64,000 bases of DNA from Candidatus Methanomethylicaceae archaeon (GTDB lineage: Archaea > Thermoproteota > Methanomethylicia > Methanomethylicales > Methanomethylicaceae). Shown one piece after another: positions 1 to 9,292 of the stretch. A program made the translations under genes and the position numbers. The stretch's first letter is position 1; each line of letters begins with the position of its first letter. The notes beneath the pieces are model-generated. The model had not been told where the DNA came from. It searched no databases and saw nothing but the letters and a program-made list of their open reading frames with translations. The stretch is taken from positions 72,246 through 136,245 of the forward strand of contig JAOAJN010000002.1 in the NCBI GenBank assembly GCA_026414165.1, in the 5' to 3' direction.

Positions 1-993
1 CTCAAAGTCTATCAGCTGTGTTCCTCTTGCCTTTTCCTCTTGCACTACCTTCTTCCACATTTTGCGCTTGTACTCTAACTCTTCCTCGGACCAACCACTG
101 ATCACAGTGTAGCTGAAGAACTCAGGAGCATCTTTGGGCTTTTCCTTGTACGGGAATGTGATTGGAATCTGGGCAAGCCACCAGCTTACCGCGGTGACTT
201 CGTCACAGAGCGAGTAGTGGCGCCAGTGAACCATGTACTTAGTTATGTCCTTGGCGCTCGCCGCAGCGATTGTCAATACGTCTCTATAGGGTCGTATTGG
301 GAATATCCATATGCCGAGCTTTGTGACTATGCCTGTTGTACCCATCCAGCCCGTAAATAGACCATCCATCCTTGGCAATGGCAAGAATGAGTGCCAAGAG
401 TCTGAGTAAGCGCAGGATCCAAGCTTGACCACCTCTGCCGTTGGTAGCACCACTTCCATGCTAGAAAGCAACTGGCTGTTTATACCTATCCTACCGTTCA
501 AGTGTCCAATGCCGTGGTTTATTGCCATGGCTAAGACTGATGCAGATGCGGGGTGTACGCCCCAACCGAACTCAAAACCCTTAGAAAATTCGAACCCTTC
601 CCATTGTGGGTTTGTTGCTTTAAGCGCTGCAGATAATTGGGCATGACTAACGCCTGGCTCTATGATGGCATAGCAAGTCTCTGGATCTATTTTGATTATC
701 TGATCCATCCTCTTGAGGTCCATTATTATGCCGCCCTCTTCGGGCACACACAGTCCGCCAATGTTGGTAGCGTTCACATACGGGATCACCGGGATCTTCT
801 GGTGGTTTGCGAGCCTCAGAATTCTCTGGATCTCTGTGACTGTCTTTGGCATCACGACATAGTCTGGCATTCTCGGCTCGGCCCATGTCAGGTCCCATGA
901 GTAAGGTATTAGGTTGGCTTCTTCGTTGCTGACGTATTCCGGTCCAACAATCTGCTCGAGCTTGGCAATAATTTCCTTATTTCCTCTAGCCAA
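1..993 (-). CDS. FAD-linked oxidase, GlcD / vanillyl-alcohol oxidase type (3' end outside window)
   Basis: Reading the minus strand from the TTG at 993 gives 331 codons without a stop, running off the window edge, so the C-terminal part is missing. The start is set by GAGGGTGAG a few bases upstream. The N-terminal half is a PCMH-type FAD-binding domain: a 'PDYVVMPKTVTEIQRILRLA' stretch, then 'IPVIPYVNATNIGG' where the family has its flavin-pyrophosphate loop, then 'IIMDLKRMDQI'. A later 'GHLNGRIG' and 'MGTTGIVTKLG' fit the VAO/4-cresol dehydrogenase branch. Such enzymes oxidise alcohols, 2-hydroxyacids or phenols; the substrate cannot be read here. The family call is firm, the substrate is unknown. 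A TATA box and palindrome lie immediately upstream. Confidence 0.8.
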   Translation of the reverse strand, partial: MARGNKEIIAKLEQIVGPEYVSNEEANLIPYSWDLTWAEPRMPDYVVMPKTVTEIQRILRLANHQKIPVIPYVNATNIGGLCVPEEGGIIMDLKRMDQIIKIDPETCYAIIEPGVSHAQLSAALKATNPQWEGFEFSKGFEFGWGVHPASASVLAMAINHGIGHLNGRIGINSQLLSSMEVVLPTAEVVKLGSCAYSDSWHSFLPLPRMDGLFTGWMGTTGIVTKLGIWIFPIRPYRDVLTIAAASAKDITKYMVHWRHYSLCDEVTAVSWWLAQIPITFPYKEKPKDAPEFFSYTVISGWSEEELEYKRKMWKKVVQEEKARGTQLIDFE

Positions 994-1002
994 TTTCTCA
1001 CC

Positions 1003-1043
1003 CTCAAATTTGAGAATGGAATAAAGAATGCTCATATATAAGA
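1003..1043 (-). promoter_or_regulatory. Promoter of the FAD oxidase with a 12-bp palindrome
   Basis: On the minus strand a TATA box (TTATATATG, around 1033-1042) lies about 25 nt before the expected transcript start. The perfect palindrome CTCAAATTTGAG sits at 1003-1014, between that start point and the ribosome binding site, a position typical of repressor operators. The regulator is unknown. Confidence 0.4.
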
Positions 1044-1255
1044 TTTGAGTAGGTCCTCGCCTAAAGTTGAGACAGAATCATTCCCCAAGAAAAGATTCAT
1101 TAAAACTTTTAGATCTCGAAAGACTAAACCAATATTTCGTTTTACTCATAACTCTCAGTCAAACCGTTTTACTGCAATCCGTCAGAGCGAACAACATCCC
1201 ACCATTTCCTTCCCATCGATGGGGTTAAATACTTGTTATTTTTTTGGGGCTCGCC

Positions 1256-2095
1256 TTGAATTCTAAATTGTACTCTAAAAAGGCATTACTATTCATTGTC
1301 TTGGTGCCAACTCTTCTGACCGTCCTTGCAGTCATGAACCCCATAGTTCTATATTCCTATGATGGAAGGCGGTGCTCAAGAGCAGACCTCTATTTGGGTC
1401 CATTTATGATCGGATCTGTAGAGATAAGCCTGAGAGAGATACAGTGCTGCCCTGCCCAAACTTTAATGAGAGTCTACGACGCTCCCACAAAAATGCTCCA
1501 GGACTCTGTACCGATGGTAGGTATCAGATGTCTAGTGAACAAGACGTTGAAGACGCCTACACCAGGAGCTCCTGAAGATACCGTCGGTGTGGGGCTAATT
1601 GTGAGGGCGCCTGACGGATCAAGATCTATTTTATTATGCACCGCAGCCCCAATAGAATACGCAATCCGCCGCACCTCCGTATCTTTGGGAGAGATATACG
1701 AGTGTGCCTCCAAACGTATTTGGCAAACAATCTCGCCACTAAAAGGCGGCAACGTCTCAACACTATTCCTTGAAGAGGACTTCTTTCCGGCATTCTCTAT
1801 GATGGTTCGCGACAAAGAGGCTTCTTTTCTTGAAGTTGAGGTAGTCGGCGTTTACGTACTTTCTGACACAGTCGTATACAATGATGGTGGGCGGTACATT
1901 GGGGTGAAATATTCAGGTGTAATGGATCTTATTAATGGTCATCCATCACACATTACTGTTAATGGAACAAACATTCCACTTCGGTGCGGCATCGCCAAGA
2001 TTGACAACATAAAAGGCATTTGTGTCGTGAAAGTCCCCGGCGTCTATCTGCCCCTATTTGGTACCAAAGAAATTCAATTCTCTATCGAGCTATGA
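1256..2095 (+). CDS. Secreted or membrane-anchored protein of unknown function
   Basis: I do not recognise the family. The protein (279 residues from the TTG at 1256; a TTG at 1244 would add four) begins with a basic stretch and a hydrophobic segment of about 20 residues (KALLFIVLVPTLLTVLAVM), which is a signal peptide or N-terminal anchor. The rest is hydrophilic with several cysteines and is predicted to be extracellular. A TATA-like element (TTAAATA near 1225) places the transcript start close to 1253, so a nearly leaderless TTG at 1256 is preferred. It heads a run of four tightly packed genes (1256-7052) that all encode exported or pilin-like proteins, so it is probably part of a surface structure. 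Confidence 0.6.
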   Translation: MNSKLYSKKALLFIVLVPTLLTVLAVMNPIVLYSYDGRRCSRADLYLGPFMIGSVEISLREIQCCPAQTLMRVYDAPTKMLQDSVPMVGIRCLVNKTLKTPTPGAPEDTVGVGLIVRAPDGSRSILLCTAAPIEYAIRRTSVSLGEIYECASKRIWQTISPLKGGNVSTLFLEEDFFPAFSMMVRDKEASFLEVEVVGVYVLSDTVVYNDGGRYIGVKYSGVMDLINGHPSHITVNGTNIPLRCGIAKIDNIKGICVVKVPGVYLPLFGTKEIQFSIEL

Positions 2096-5000
2096 GTGAT
2101 TCGTATGCTGAACTTACGAATGATAAAACTGATATTGATATCAATATTCTACACAATGCTCCTAGTCCTTGCCCGAAGTACACCTTATGTACTTGCCTAC
2201 ACAGACACACTCTGGTTAAATCCTACCGAATTTGCATTTCAGAATTGTTTCTCTCCCGCTGGAGCTACACTCTCTCAAATTTACGGCTTTGACAGCGGCG
2301 ATCCCATAAGATCTAATTATTCGGTAGCTTTGTCTAATGGAATATCTGTTTACGCTTATGCCATGGTCCCAATAGGTCATGCGACCCGCCCCAACGTAAA
2401 TTCCTCGGGCCTCTATAAATATGTAGGTGTCGCCCCCAAGGAGTTCTCATACCTTGAGTGGAGTGCTGAATCGGCATCAATTAATGTAGAGGGATACCAT
2501 TTACCTCCATATGGCATGGGACAGGCTTCCTACGGTTACAAGATTTCAGGCTCAAAAATCCTAGGATCGCGAACAATAGAATTCGATGGTCCATCTTTAT
2601 GGGCTCTCGCAGATTTCTGGTATCCTAACAACGAACATATTACGGAATATTCGGAGGTGAAGGTCAACATGCGTTTCTCTTTAGTAAGAGTAGTTCTACA
2701 TAGAACCGAATTGAATGTGCAGGCCTATCCCTCAGAGGGCGTCGCCCCCCTCACCGTAAGGTTCTATGCTGATGCTAAGGATGGCGTTGAACCCTACTCC
2801 TATCTATGGAATTTTGGAAATGGATACTCTACGGAAAAGGAGGCCGTCTGGACGTTTTATGAGCCTGGAGTATATCAAATCAGTTGCAGGGTCACAGACT
2901 CTGTCGGAGTCTCCGATGTGAAGACCTTGTCTATTAGAGTGAGTGCATTAGTACTTACAATACAGGCGGACGTTGGAGGAACAACTAACCCCCCTCCAGG
3001 CCAATACTTTAAAAAGTTGGGCGAACAAGTTCAAGTTACCGCAGTCCCCGATGTGGGTTACTCCTTAGATTGCTGGATCCTCGATGGAGTGCCTTCGGGC
3101 TCTCAAAAGACATTCAACGTTATTATGAACACAAATCATACATTGAGGGCAAAGTTTACATCAGCCCTCCAAGTGTTCGCGTCGGCTCATCCGACAGAAG
3201 GTCGTCCGCCCCTCAACGTCACCTTTACTTCTTATGCCTACGGAGGGTCTCCTCCATATTCTTACAGTTGGGACTTTGGAGATTTTGGAGTATCTAATCT
3301 GCAGAACCCGTATCACGTGTACTGTCATCCTGGCTCTTATATGGCAAGGGTCACGGTCTTGGATAGTATCGGTAGGAGAGGCATTGCGGAGGTGGGCCCA
3401 ATATCGGTACTCTATAGTCTTGACTTCAACATCACCAAGGAACATGACATCTCATTGAGGCCAGGCGAGTCCTCTTCCACCAAGATCTACGTGAACTCCT
3501 CCATCACGTTGCCAGTCTGCCTCAACCTTGAATGGGTCGGGGCGGTTCCTACTGGATCTACGGTCAAGATCTCGCCCCCTTCATCACTGACTAATTTTAC
3601 CTCTATTTTATCTATCTTAACCACCTCATTAACGCCCCCGGGCGATTACGTCTGTTTAGTTAAGGGTGCAGCAGGGGAGATTACAAGGTCTGTTGAGGTT
3701 TTGATAAGGATCTCTCCTGCTCTATACAGCTTGGATTTGAGGTCGGGGACCGGCGGTACGACCTCTCCACAGCCAGGGGTATACCGCTATCTATCAGGAC
3801 AAACGGTTGTCATAGAGGCTATTCCTGATACTGAACATCAATTCGACGGATGGTTACTGGATGGGCGCCCCTACGGCTCTGCGAATCCCCTAGCCCTTAC
3901 AATGTATGAAAGCCACACATTAGAAGCAAGTTTCGTTCAAATTCAAAAGCCACCCCAATCATCTATTACATTTGACATCAAGTATTGGGATGGTTTCAGA
4001 TGGAAAACTGGGGACTATTACGTTTACGGCTTTATGAGTCTCGATGGCTATGGACTCATACTCTCAAACCCTGCAACATATCCAGTAAACATAAGCGACT
4101 CAGTCAATTTCAAATTTATACCAAGGAATAGAGAGGGGTTGTTAGTCGACACTTGGGGTGGTTTGCCGACCTCAAAAATTTTTTCTGCCAATTACATTTC
4201 TGGAACAACTAAGGTTGAGATCCCTCCACAACAAGTGACCTACCCAAACTCTTATGAGCTCTGGATAACAAGCCTCTCACCGTATCTGGTGACCCTGAAC
4301 TTAAAATGGTTGGACTATCCGGTTAATGTCAAGACCGACACCCCTGACTGGGGGCGGGTCACAATCTCCTCAAACTCGCCCTCACTGTCGTTATACCATC
4401 AAGATTTAGTTCACTGGGGGGTCTATCTCATTGACCACGGTTATGACATCACTATAAGGGCTGAGCCGTACTCTGGATATTATCTCGACAAAATTGTTGT
4501 GGACGGGAGGACACACTACTCTGAAAAAGTTACTATAACTAATGTAAAAGAGCCCCACGACGTCAAAGTTTACTTCACAGCAGTCCCGCCCACCTTCAGG
4601 CTCAGGATATCAGCAATGTCGGGCGGAACGACCTTGCCGTCACCTGGAGAATACCTTCTTCCAAGATACAGCTCCTACATGGTTGAGGCACTCGTCACAG
4701 ATAATAAATACTACTTCTCAGGCTGGGTCTTGGATGGTGCCCGCCTCAGCAGTGGACAGAAGTGCTCCGTATTCATGGACTCAGACCACGAACTCTTGGC
4801 GGTCTTTGACAGTGATTACATAAACCCCGAAGTAATCAATGTCGGTCCTTGCGATCTTATATCAGGAAGTATTATGAAGAAAGTGATTTTAGGAGAGTTC
4901 GTCGGAATTAACGTAACAGGCAAACTTCCGGGGATTAACTCCCCGACCGAAATCAGCGTAGTCGCATGGCTAGATTCGGAGGGCGCCTCTTACTGGGATG

Positions 5001-5971
5001 CCCGCGCTGGCAAGATTATAGACGGTCATTTAATGAAGCTAGAGGGGCGGACTATCACAAACTCTTCCGGGCACTTCTCCATAAAATTGGGCTCAATTGA
5101 AGATAAATGCTGGGTCTCCCGAGATCTTCCAGGCGCTTATTATGCTCATGCCGAGATCCGAACTCAAACATCTCAATGGAACGGTGTAGGAACTTGGCAA
5201 TCTGAGAACATAACAACCGTGGTGGAGTTTAAATATGACATAACCGGAGCGGAGGCCCGCTTTTCAATACTATTCTCATCAGGAACCCCTGTGAAAAATA
5301 GAGCAGGGGCATATCTATTTGGGTTCAAGGAGTGGGATCTAGGATTTTCTTCGCCGATTGACAATAACGGTGCCGCAACTATGAGGATACCTTATCAAAA
5401 ACTTGCCAATATACCGTTGCTTCAAAGTGATTGGAATGTTGTCCTCTATTTAAACACTGGTGCGCAGCCATCCGCTGTAACATGGCACAAGGGCCATTCT
5501 GTGAAATTCACAGAGGTATCGGTCCAATTTTTGATGCACAACGAAACCTGCCTGCTCCTTGAGGCCTTTGAGTTGGGATCACCAAACCACCCTGACCTAA
5601 AGGGCGCTACCGCTTATTTTTGGCTCAATTCGCCAGTCGAATGGGATGGAATGAAGGGAATTTTGCCCAACTGGACATATGGGCCCTCCGTGAGGGCACC
5701 TTTAGAGAGATCTGGCGAATCCCTGTTTGCTGTTGATCCCTCAGGAATGAGGTGGAAGATCCAGGACGATGTTAAAATCCCTCAGGGGCTGACAGAGATC
5801 CAATCTGCCCTCTTCATCACCCACCCTCCGCTTAAAGAGTTTTTAAGAGATCATCCCGGGAAACTCTACCTTACATTAGTGCCTCCGAACAGCACAAACG
5901 TCCTTTATAGCCCCGCAAAAGACGGAATTGTGCTTTTAGCAGCCTCTCTGAATATTCCAGAGGATTGGTAG
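2096..5971 (+). CDS. Large secreted PKD / InlB-type repeat protein
   Basis: A 1291-residue exported protein. A hydrophobic signal sequence lies around residues 9-33. Two PKD domains are visible at about 205-283 and 357-440, each with the YSYxWxFG core followed by a 'PGxY' strand. InlB-type repeats (the 'GGTTxPxPGxY ... GWxLDG ... HTLxAxF' pattern) occur at about 284-356, 544-620 and 836-905, with a more divergent copy at about 740-832. Such modules are extracellular adhesion or stalk elements. No C-terminal membrane anchor is seen, so the protein is either released or held by its neighbours. The GTG start directly follows the previous stop codon; an ATG at 2105 is an alternative. The rest of the protein has no family I recognise. 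Confidence 0.75.
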   Translation: MIRMLNLRMIKLILISIFYTMLLVLARSTPYVLAYTDTLWLNPTEFAFQNCFSPAGATLSQIYGFDSGDPIRSNYSVALSNGISVYAYAMVPIGHATRPNVNSSGLYKYVGVAPKEFSYLEWSAESASINVEGYHLPPYGMGQASYGYKISGSKILGSRTIEFDGPSLWALADFWYPNNEHITEYSEVKVNMRFSLVRVVLHRTELNVQAYPSEGVAPLTVRFYADAKDGVEPYSYLWNFGNGYSTEKEAVWTFYEPGVYQISCRVTDSVGVSDVKTLSIRVSALVLTIQADVGGTTNPPPGQYFKKLGEQVQVTAVPDVGYSLDCWILDGVPSGSQKTFNVIMNTNHTLRAKFTSALQVFASAHPTEGRPPLNVTFTSYAYGGSPPYSYSWDFGDFGVSNLQNPYHVYCHPGSYMARVTVLDSIGRRGIAEVGPISVLYSLDFNITKEHDISLRPGESSSTKIYVNSSITLPVCLNLEWVGAVPTGSTVKISPPSSLTNFTSILSILTTSLTPPGDYVCLVKGAAGEITRSVEVLIRISPALYSLDLRSGTGGTTSPQPGVYRYLSGQTVVIEAIPDTEHQFDGWLLDGRPYGSANPLALTMYESHTLEASFVQIQKPPQSSITFDIKYWDGFRWKTGDYYVYGFMSLDGYGLILSNPATYPVNISDSVNFKFIPRNREGLLVDTWGGLPTSKIFSANYISGTTKVEIPPQQVTYPNSYELWITSLSPYLVTLNLKWLDYPVNVKTDTPDWGRVTISSNSPSLSLYHQDLVHWGVYLIDHGYDITIRAEPYSGYYLDKIVVDGRTHYSEKVTITNVKEPHDVKVYFTAVPPTFRLRISAMSGGTTLPSPGEYLLPRYSSYMVEALVTDNKYYFSGWVLDGARLSSGQKCSVFMDSDHELLAVFDSDYINPEVINVGPCDLISGSIMKKVILGEFVGINVTGKLPGINSPTEISVVAWLDSEGASYWDARAGKIIDGHLMKLEGRTITNSSGHFSIKLGSIEDKCWVSRDLPGAYYAHAEIRTQTSQWNGVGTWQSENITTVVEFKYDITGAEARFSILFSSGTPVKNRAGAYLFGFKEWDLGFSSPIDNNGAATMRIPYQKLANIPLLQSDWNVVLYLNTGAQPSAVTWHKGHSVKFTEVSVQFLMHNETCLLLEAFELGSPNHPDLKGATAYFWLNSPVEWDGMKGILPNWTYGPSVRAPLERSGESLFAVDPSGMRWKIQDDVKIPQGLTEIQSALFITHPPLKEFLRDHPGKLYLTLVPPNSTNVLYSPAKDGIVLLAASLNIPEDW

Positions 5972-5974
5972 TAT

Positions 5975-6664
5975 ATGGAACAGGTGATCTCAAGGATATT
6001 GATTGCGGTCGCTGTTGTTGGACTTATCTCATATGCTGCTACATATGCCCCCCTAATTATCAACAGAGACATAGGCGCAGAAACCATAAGGGAGAAGGCG
6101 GCTGAACTGGGGTCATACTTGATGGATAAGGATCCAAAAATAGTCTATGGTTTCTCCACAGGATCTAAAGCCATGACTACAATAAGAGTTGGTGAAAATA
6201 ACATAACTCTTTTTTTGGCTGGAGACATAATCCAATGGCAAGTCCCAAAGAATGCCCTTCTAATAAGGGGGGCTCAATTTGCATCACCTCCCTCATCAGA
6301 GATCTCTACCAGCACCTCTGAACCTCTGCTATTCTACTCCACTTCTGATGGATTTTACATTCAGCCCAAGGTGGTTGTAATCCCGCCAACAACATCCTTG
6401 GATCTCAGCAATACGCCAGTGCACTTCCTTTCAATAAGGACCTGTTACCTATCAACCATTAAGACATCTGGACATTTTGATCTTATAAAGGAGATCACGG
6501 AGGCTGACAGACACGTATATGAGCGGGCATTTCTTTATGATGGCACTATCAGAGTTTATGTGAACGGAGTAAACTGCATCAGTTTCGAGGTAAAGAGAGG
6601 CGAGAAGCTGCTGGTAGAGTTTTTGCATTACAATGTGAGGCTCATACCTATGCCTAGGGGATGA
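5975..6664 (+). CDS. Pilin-like membrane protein
   Basis: A 229-residue protein whose first residues (MEQVISRI) lead straight into a hydrophobic segment (LIAVAVVGLISYAATYAPLII), followed by a charged helix and a beta-rich extracellular part. This resembles archaeal type IV pilin-like or minor archaellin-like subunits that lack an obvious class III leader. It starts three bases after the upstream gene and ends four bases before the next, so all are co-transcribed. The family is unrecognised; a structural role at the cell surface is inferred from topology and neighbours only. Confidence 0.55.
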   Translation: MEQVISRILIAVAVVGLISYAATYAPLIINRDIGAETIREKAAELGSYLMDKDPKIVYGFSTGSKAMTTIRVGENNITLFLAGDIIQWQVPKNALLIRGAQFASPPSSEISTSTSEPLLFYSTSDGFYIQPKVVVIPPTTSLDLSNTPVHFLSIRTCYLSTIKTSGHFDLIKEITEADRHVYERAFLYDGTIRVYVNGVNCISFEVKRGEKLLVEFLHYNVRLIPMPRG

Positions 6665-6668
6665 TTGA

Positions 6669-7052
6669 ATGGATCGGGTTATGGTAGAGGTTTTGATCAC
6701 GGCCTCTTTGCTCTCCCTTTCTGCGGTTATCACGACCTCCTCCTCAACAATCTATGCTAGGACTCTACAAATGACAGAAGAGCTGTCCTCGGAGAAGACT
6801 CTGTACTTCCTTGCTGGAACAATAAAGGGTGCGGTTGCAGCCTCTATTACATCAGGTAAGAACATTACCACCTCAATATCATTTCAAAATCCGATCATTA
6901 TTGAGGCTGAGGGCGGATTTCTTAAATTAAAACTCGCAAACTCTGTAAAGTCAATTTATCTTGGGGTTGTGGTGGAAGGAGGCGGAAAGGGCAGAACCTT
7001 CAATATTGCCGCCTCACAAAATTTTGTCAGGATATGTTCAGTTCCACCATAA
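6669..7052 (+). CDS. Small pilin-like membrane protein
   Basis: A 127-residue protein with the same design as its upstream neighbour: a very short N-terminus (MDRVMVEV), one hydrophobic helix of about 20 residues, a charged continuation (YARTLQMTEELSSEK) and a short beta-rich C-terminal part. The glutamate at residue 7, ahead of the hydrophobic segment, recalls the conserved Glu of type IV pilins. It is the last gene of the 1256-7052 run. Function is inferred only from topology and operon context. Confidence 0.55.
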   Translation: MDRVMVEVLITASLLSLSAVITTSSSTIYARTLQMTEELSSEKTLYFLAGTIKGAVAASITSGKNITTSISFQNPIIIEAEGGFLKLKLANSVKSIYLGVVVEGGGKGRTFNIAASQNFVRICSVPP

Positions 7053-7114
7053 TTTTGATACTATGAATAAAGTTATGAAAGTTGAAGGGATTGAGCTATG
7101 AATTTTTAGACCTG

Positions 7115-8401
7115 CTAGAGTCTTCGCCTCTTGAATGAGAACCTCCCTGTCATGACTTTTTCTGTGGTGAAAACCTTGGCTGCTAAGTAGAGGGTGAACA
7201 GGGTGAAAAATGCCATGTAAACCAGTCCAGCCAATATTGGAGCATAATTCCCCGTAATTAGCGACTGCGAAGCAAGAACTGGATAGGTGAATGGTATAGC
7301 GTACAACACCATCTGAATCGAAAATGGGAGAGTTTGCATATCACCCATCATGAGAAATATTGTGGGCAGAAATATCGGAACGATTACAATCCCTATTATG
7401 GACTGGGCGCCCCTGACATCTTGTGCCAACGTTCCAAGCGTTAGGGCTAGAGCTAATGCGGATACGAGGGCACCGAAAAGAGTTAGACCTAGCAGAAAAT
7501 ACCCCTCAGGAGGGGGTATCAAACCAACGCTGGCTAGGTCTAGATTACCAATGGAACTCGTCACTTGAGAGGTTATTGAGCTAACATAATAAGTGAACGC
7601 AAAAACATTAGCAATGGTTGCCAGCAATGCTATCGTCACAGATCCAACAAGTTTCCCGAACAAAATATTCAGTCTGCTGACAGGTATTGTGAGCAGGGTT
7701 TCAAGTGTCTTTGCCTCTTTTTCGATTGCGATCGACGTTGCAGCCACCTGCATCGCGAGTATCAGAACTATCATTATGACCAATGGTCCCATCAGTCCCT
7801 GCATCCTTACTATGTTAGTCAAAACGTATGGCGATATTGGTTGGGCAACTCCCTTTATCACCGACTTTTCATTAACCAAGAGCGGATTTAGGATTGAGTC
7901 CGGGTTGGCACCGGGCACATTCTCGGAGATAAGCCCCCTCACCAATATGTTTTCAAATCCGCCAAGGAGCCCGCTCATTCTCTGGGCATTCAACGACTCT
8001 AGTATGGAGAATTCCTTAAAACCGTAATAAATCATAATCTCCCCCCTCGCCCCTGATTCGATCTTTTGTGACAGCCCTTCAGGGAGCACCATTAATACTC
8101 CGCCGCCAGCGACATTCTTGATGGCCTCTTCATATGATCCCCTCACCAATCTTATCTCAACATTGTTATCCTGAAGGAATCCCAGAATCCTCTGAGCAAC
8201 TGTGCCACCATCCTCGTCCAAAACGTAGACTGTTAGGGGTCCAGAACTCTTTTCCACTAATGATCCCGTTGAGATGTTAATTGCGGCCCCCATGAGCGGG
8301 AGTATCAAGGCCGGAAACAGGATCATTCCGATGAGTATCTTTGGATCCCTGAGTAGATCCTTAACCTCCTTTATTACCAACAGCCTAAGACCCTTGGGCA
8401 A
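7115..8401 (-). CDS. ABC-2 type transporter permease (NatB-like)
   Basis: A 428-residue membrane protein with an N-terminal helix (around residues 20-42), a large extracytoplasmic domain (about 45-190) and a C-terminal block of five or six helices, the classic ABC-2/NatB/YhaP layout. The 'IEKEAKTLETLLTIPVSR' segment is the conserved cytoplasmic coupling helix of these permeases. The gene overlaps the 3' end of the ATPase gene by 17 bp, so the two form one exporter. Substrates of such exporters (sodium, drugs, peptides, lipids) cannot be told apart from sequence alone. Confidence 0.85.
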   Translation of the reverse strand: MPKGLRLLVIKEVKDLLRDPKILIGMILFPALILPLMGAAINISTGSLVEKSSGPLTVYVLDEDGGTVAQRILGFLQDNNVEIRLVRGSYEEAIKNVAGGGVLMVLPEGLSQKIESGARGEIMIYYGFKEFSILESLNAQRMSGLLGGFENILVRGLISENVPGANPDSILNPLLVNEKSVIKGVAQPISPYVLTNIVRMQGLMGPLVIMIVLILAMQVAATSIAIEKEAKTLETLLTIPVSRLNILFGKLVGSVTIALLATIANVFAFTYYVSSITSQVTSSIGNLDLASVGLIPPPEGYFLLGLTLFGALVSALALALTLGTLAQDVRGAQSIIGIVIVPIFLPTIFLMMGDMQTLPFSIQMVLYAIPFTYPVLASQSLITGNYAPILAGLVYMAFFTLFTLYLAAKVFTTEKVMTGRFSFKRRRL

Positions 8402-9125
8402 AGCCGACCACCTTCATGAAAGTGTCCTCTAGATTTGCGGCAGAATATTTGCTCTTCAAGAGCTCCGGGCTGCCCGTCTCAATAATCCTCCCTTGGTCAA
8501 TAAGCGCAACTCTGTCGCAGAGGTACTCCACTTCCAGCATATTGTGGCTCGATATCAAAACTGTTGTACCGTGATCCTTCGAATAGGATTTTATTACCCT
8601 TCTCAAATGGTATGCATGTGTCACATCCAGCCCGGAGGTGGGCTCGTCCAGTATTGCGAGTTTTGGTCTAACCATTAAAGTCCTGGCCAGCAGGAGTCGG
8701 CGCCTCATCCCCTTACTGTAGTTCGAGGTCTTCTCCTTTAATCTCTCCCCGAGTCCAGATATGGCGATCGCACTCTCAACTGCGCCTCTGATACTTTCAT
8801 CATCATCATAATAGAATGATGCCATGAACCGAAGATACTCCAGGCCTGATAGGTTCGAGTAGGCCCCTGCCTCCTCGGGCAAGTAGCTTATTAGCTTTCT
8901 GACCTCCATACCTTCCCTGATGACGTCTTTACCACATATTTCCGCATAGCCAGATGTGGGCTTTATAATCGTGGCGAGTATTCTCAGAGTCGTGGTCTTC
9001 CCTGCCCCATTCGGTCCTATTAAGCCGAAAATCTCTCCCTCCTCAACCTCAAATGTTATGCCGTCCAGTGCCCTCCTGCCAGGGTACTCCTTCACAAGAT
9101 CTCTTACAACTACAACTCGCGCCAT
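8385..9125 (-). CDS. ABC transporter ATP-binding protein (NatA/CcmA type)
   Basis: A 246-residue ATPase with all nucleotide-binding motifs: Walker A GPNGAGKT near residue 37, a signature loop YSKGMRRR near 138, Walker B LAILDEPTSGLD near 157, and the switch histidine in 'VLISSHN'. The signature has YSKGM in place of LSGGQ, common in the drug/sodium exporter branch. It is the first gene of a two-gene operon with the downstream permease and energises export. Confidence 0.9.
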   Translation of the reverse strand: MARVVVVRDLVKEYPGRRALDGITFEVEEGEIFGLIGPNGAGKTTTLRILATIIKPTSGYAEICGKDVIREGMEVRKLISYLPEEAGAYSNLSGLEYLRFMASFYYDDDESIRGAVESAIAISGLGERLKEKTSNYSKGMRRRLLLARTLMVRPKLAILDEPTSGLDVTHAYHLRRVIKSYSKDHGTTVLISSHNMLEVEYLCDRVALIDQGRIIETGSPELLKSKYSAANLEDTFMKVVGFAQGS

Positions 9126-9178
9126 GAGGTGTTTTTATCAAATACACGCTTAAATTAGTTTTTGGCTAGACAAGATTT

Positions 9179-9245
9179 TAAAAAAATAGAAAAAATCTAA
9201 ATACTAATAATAAAAACAAAAATAAAAAATATAAAAGTAAAGAGA
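9179..9245 (-). terminator. Poly-T termination region after tenA
   Basis: On the minus strand, downstream of the TenA stop codon, the sequence is a long run of T tracts broken by single A or G bases, with no hairpin. This is the usual form of an archaeal intrinsic terminator. The same AT-rich stretch also leads to the promoter of the ABC exporter genes. Confidence 0.5.
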
Positions 9246-9292
9246 ATTTGGATAGGTGTGCCGCAAAAGTCGTCTTTAGATCTGACCTTGAA

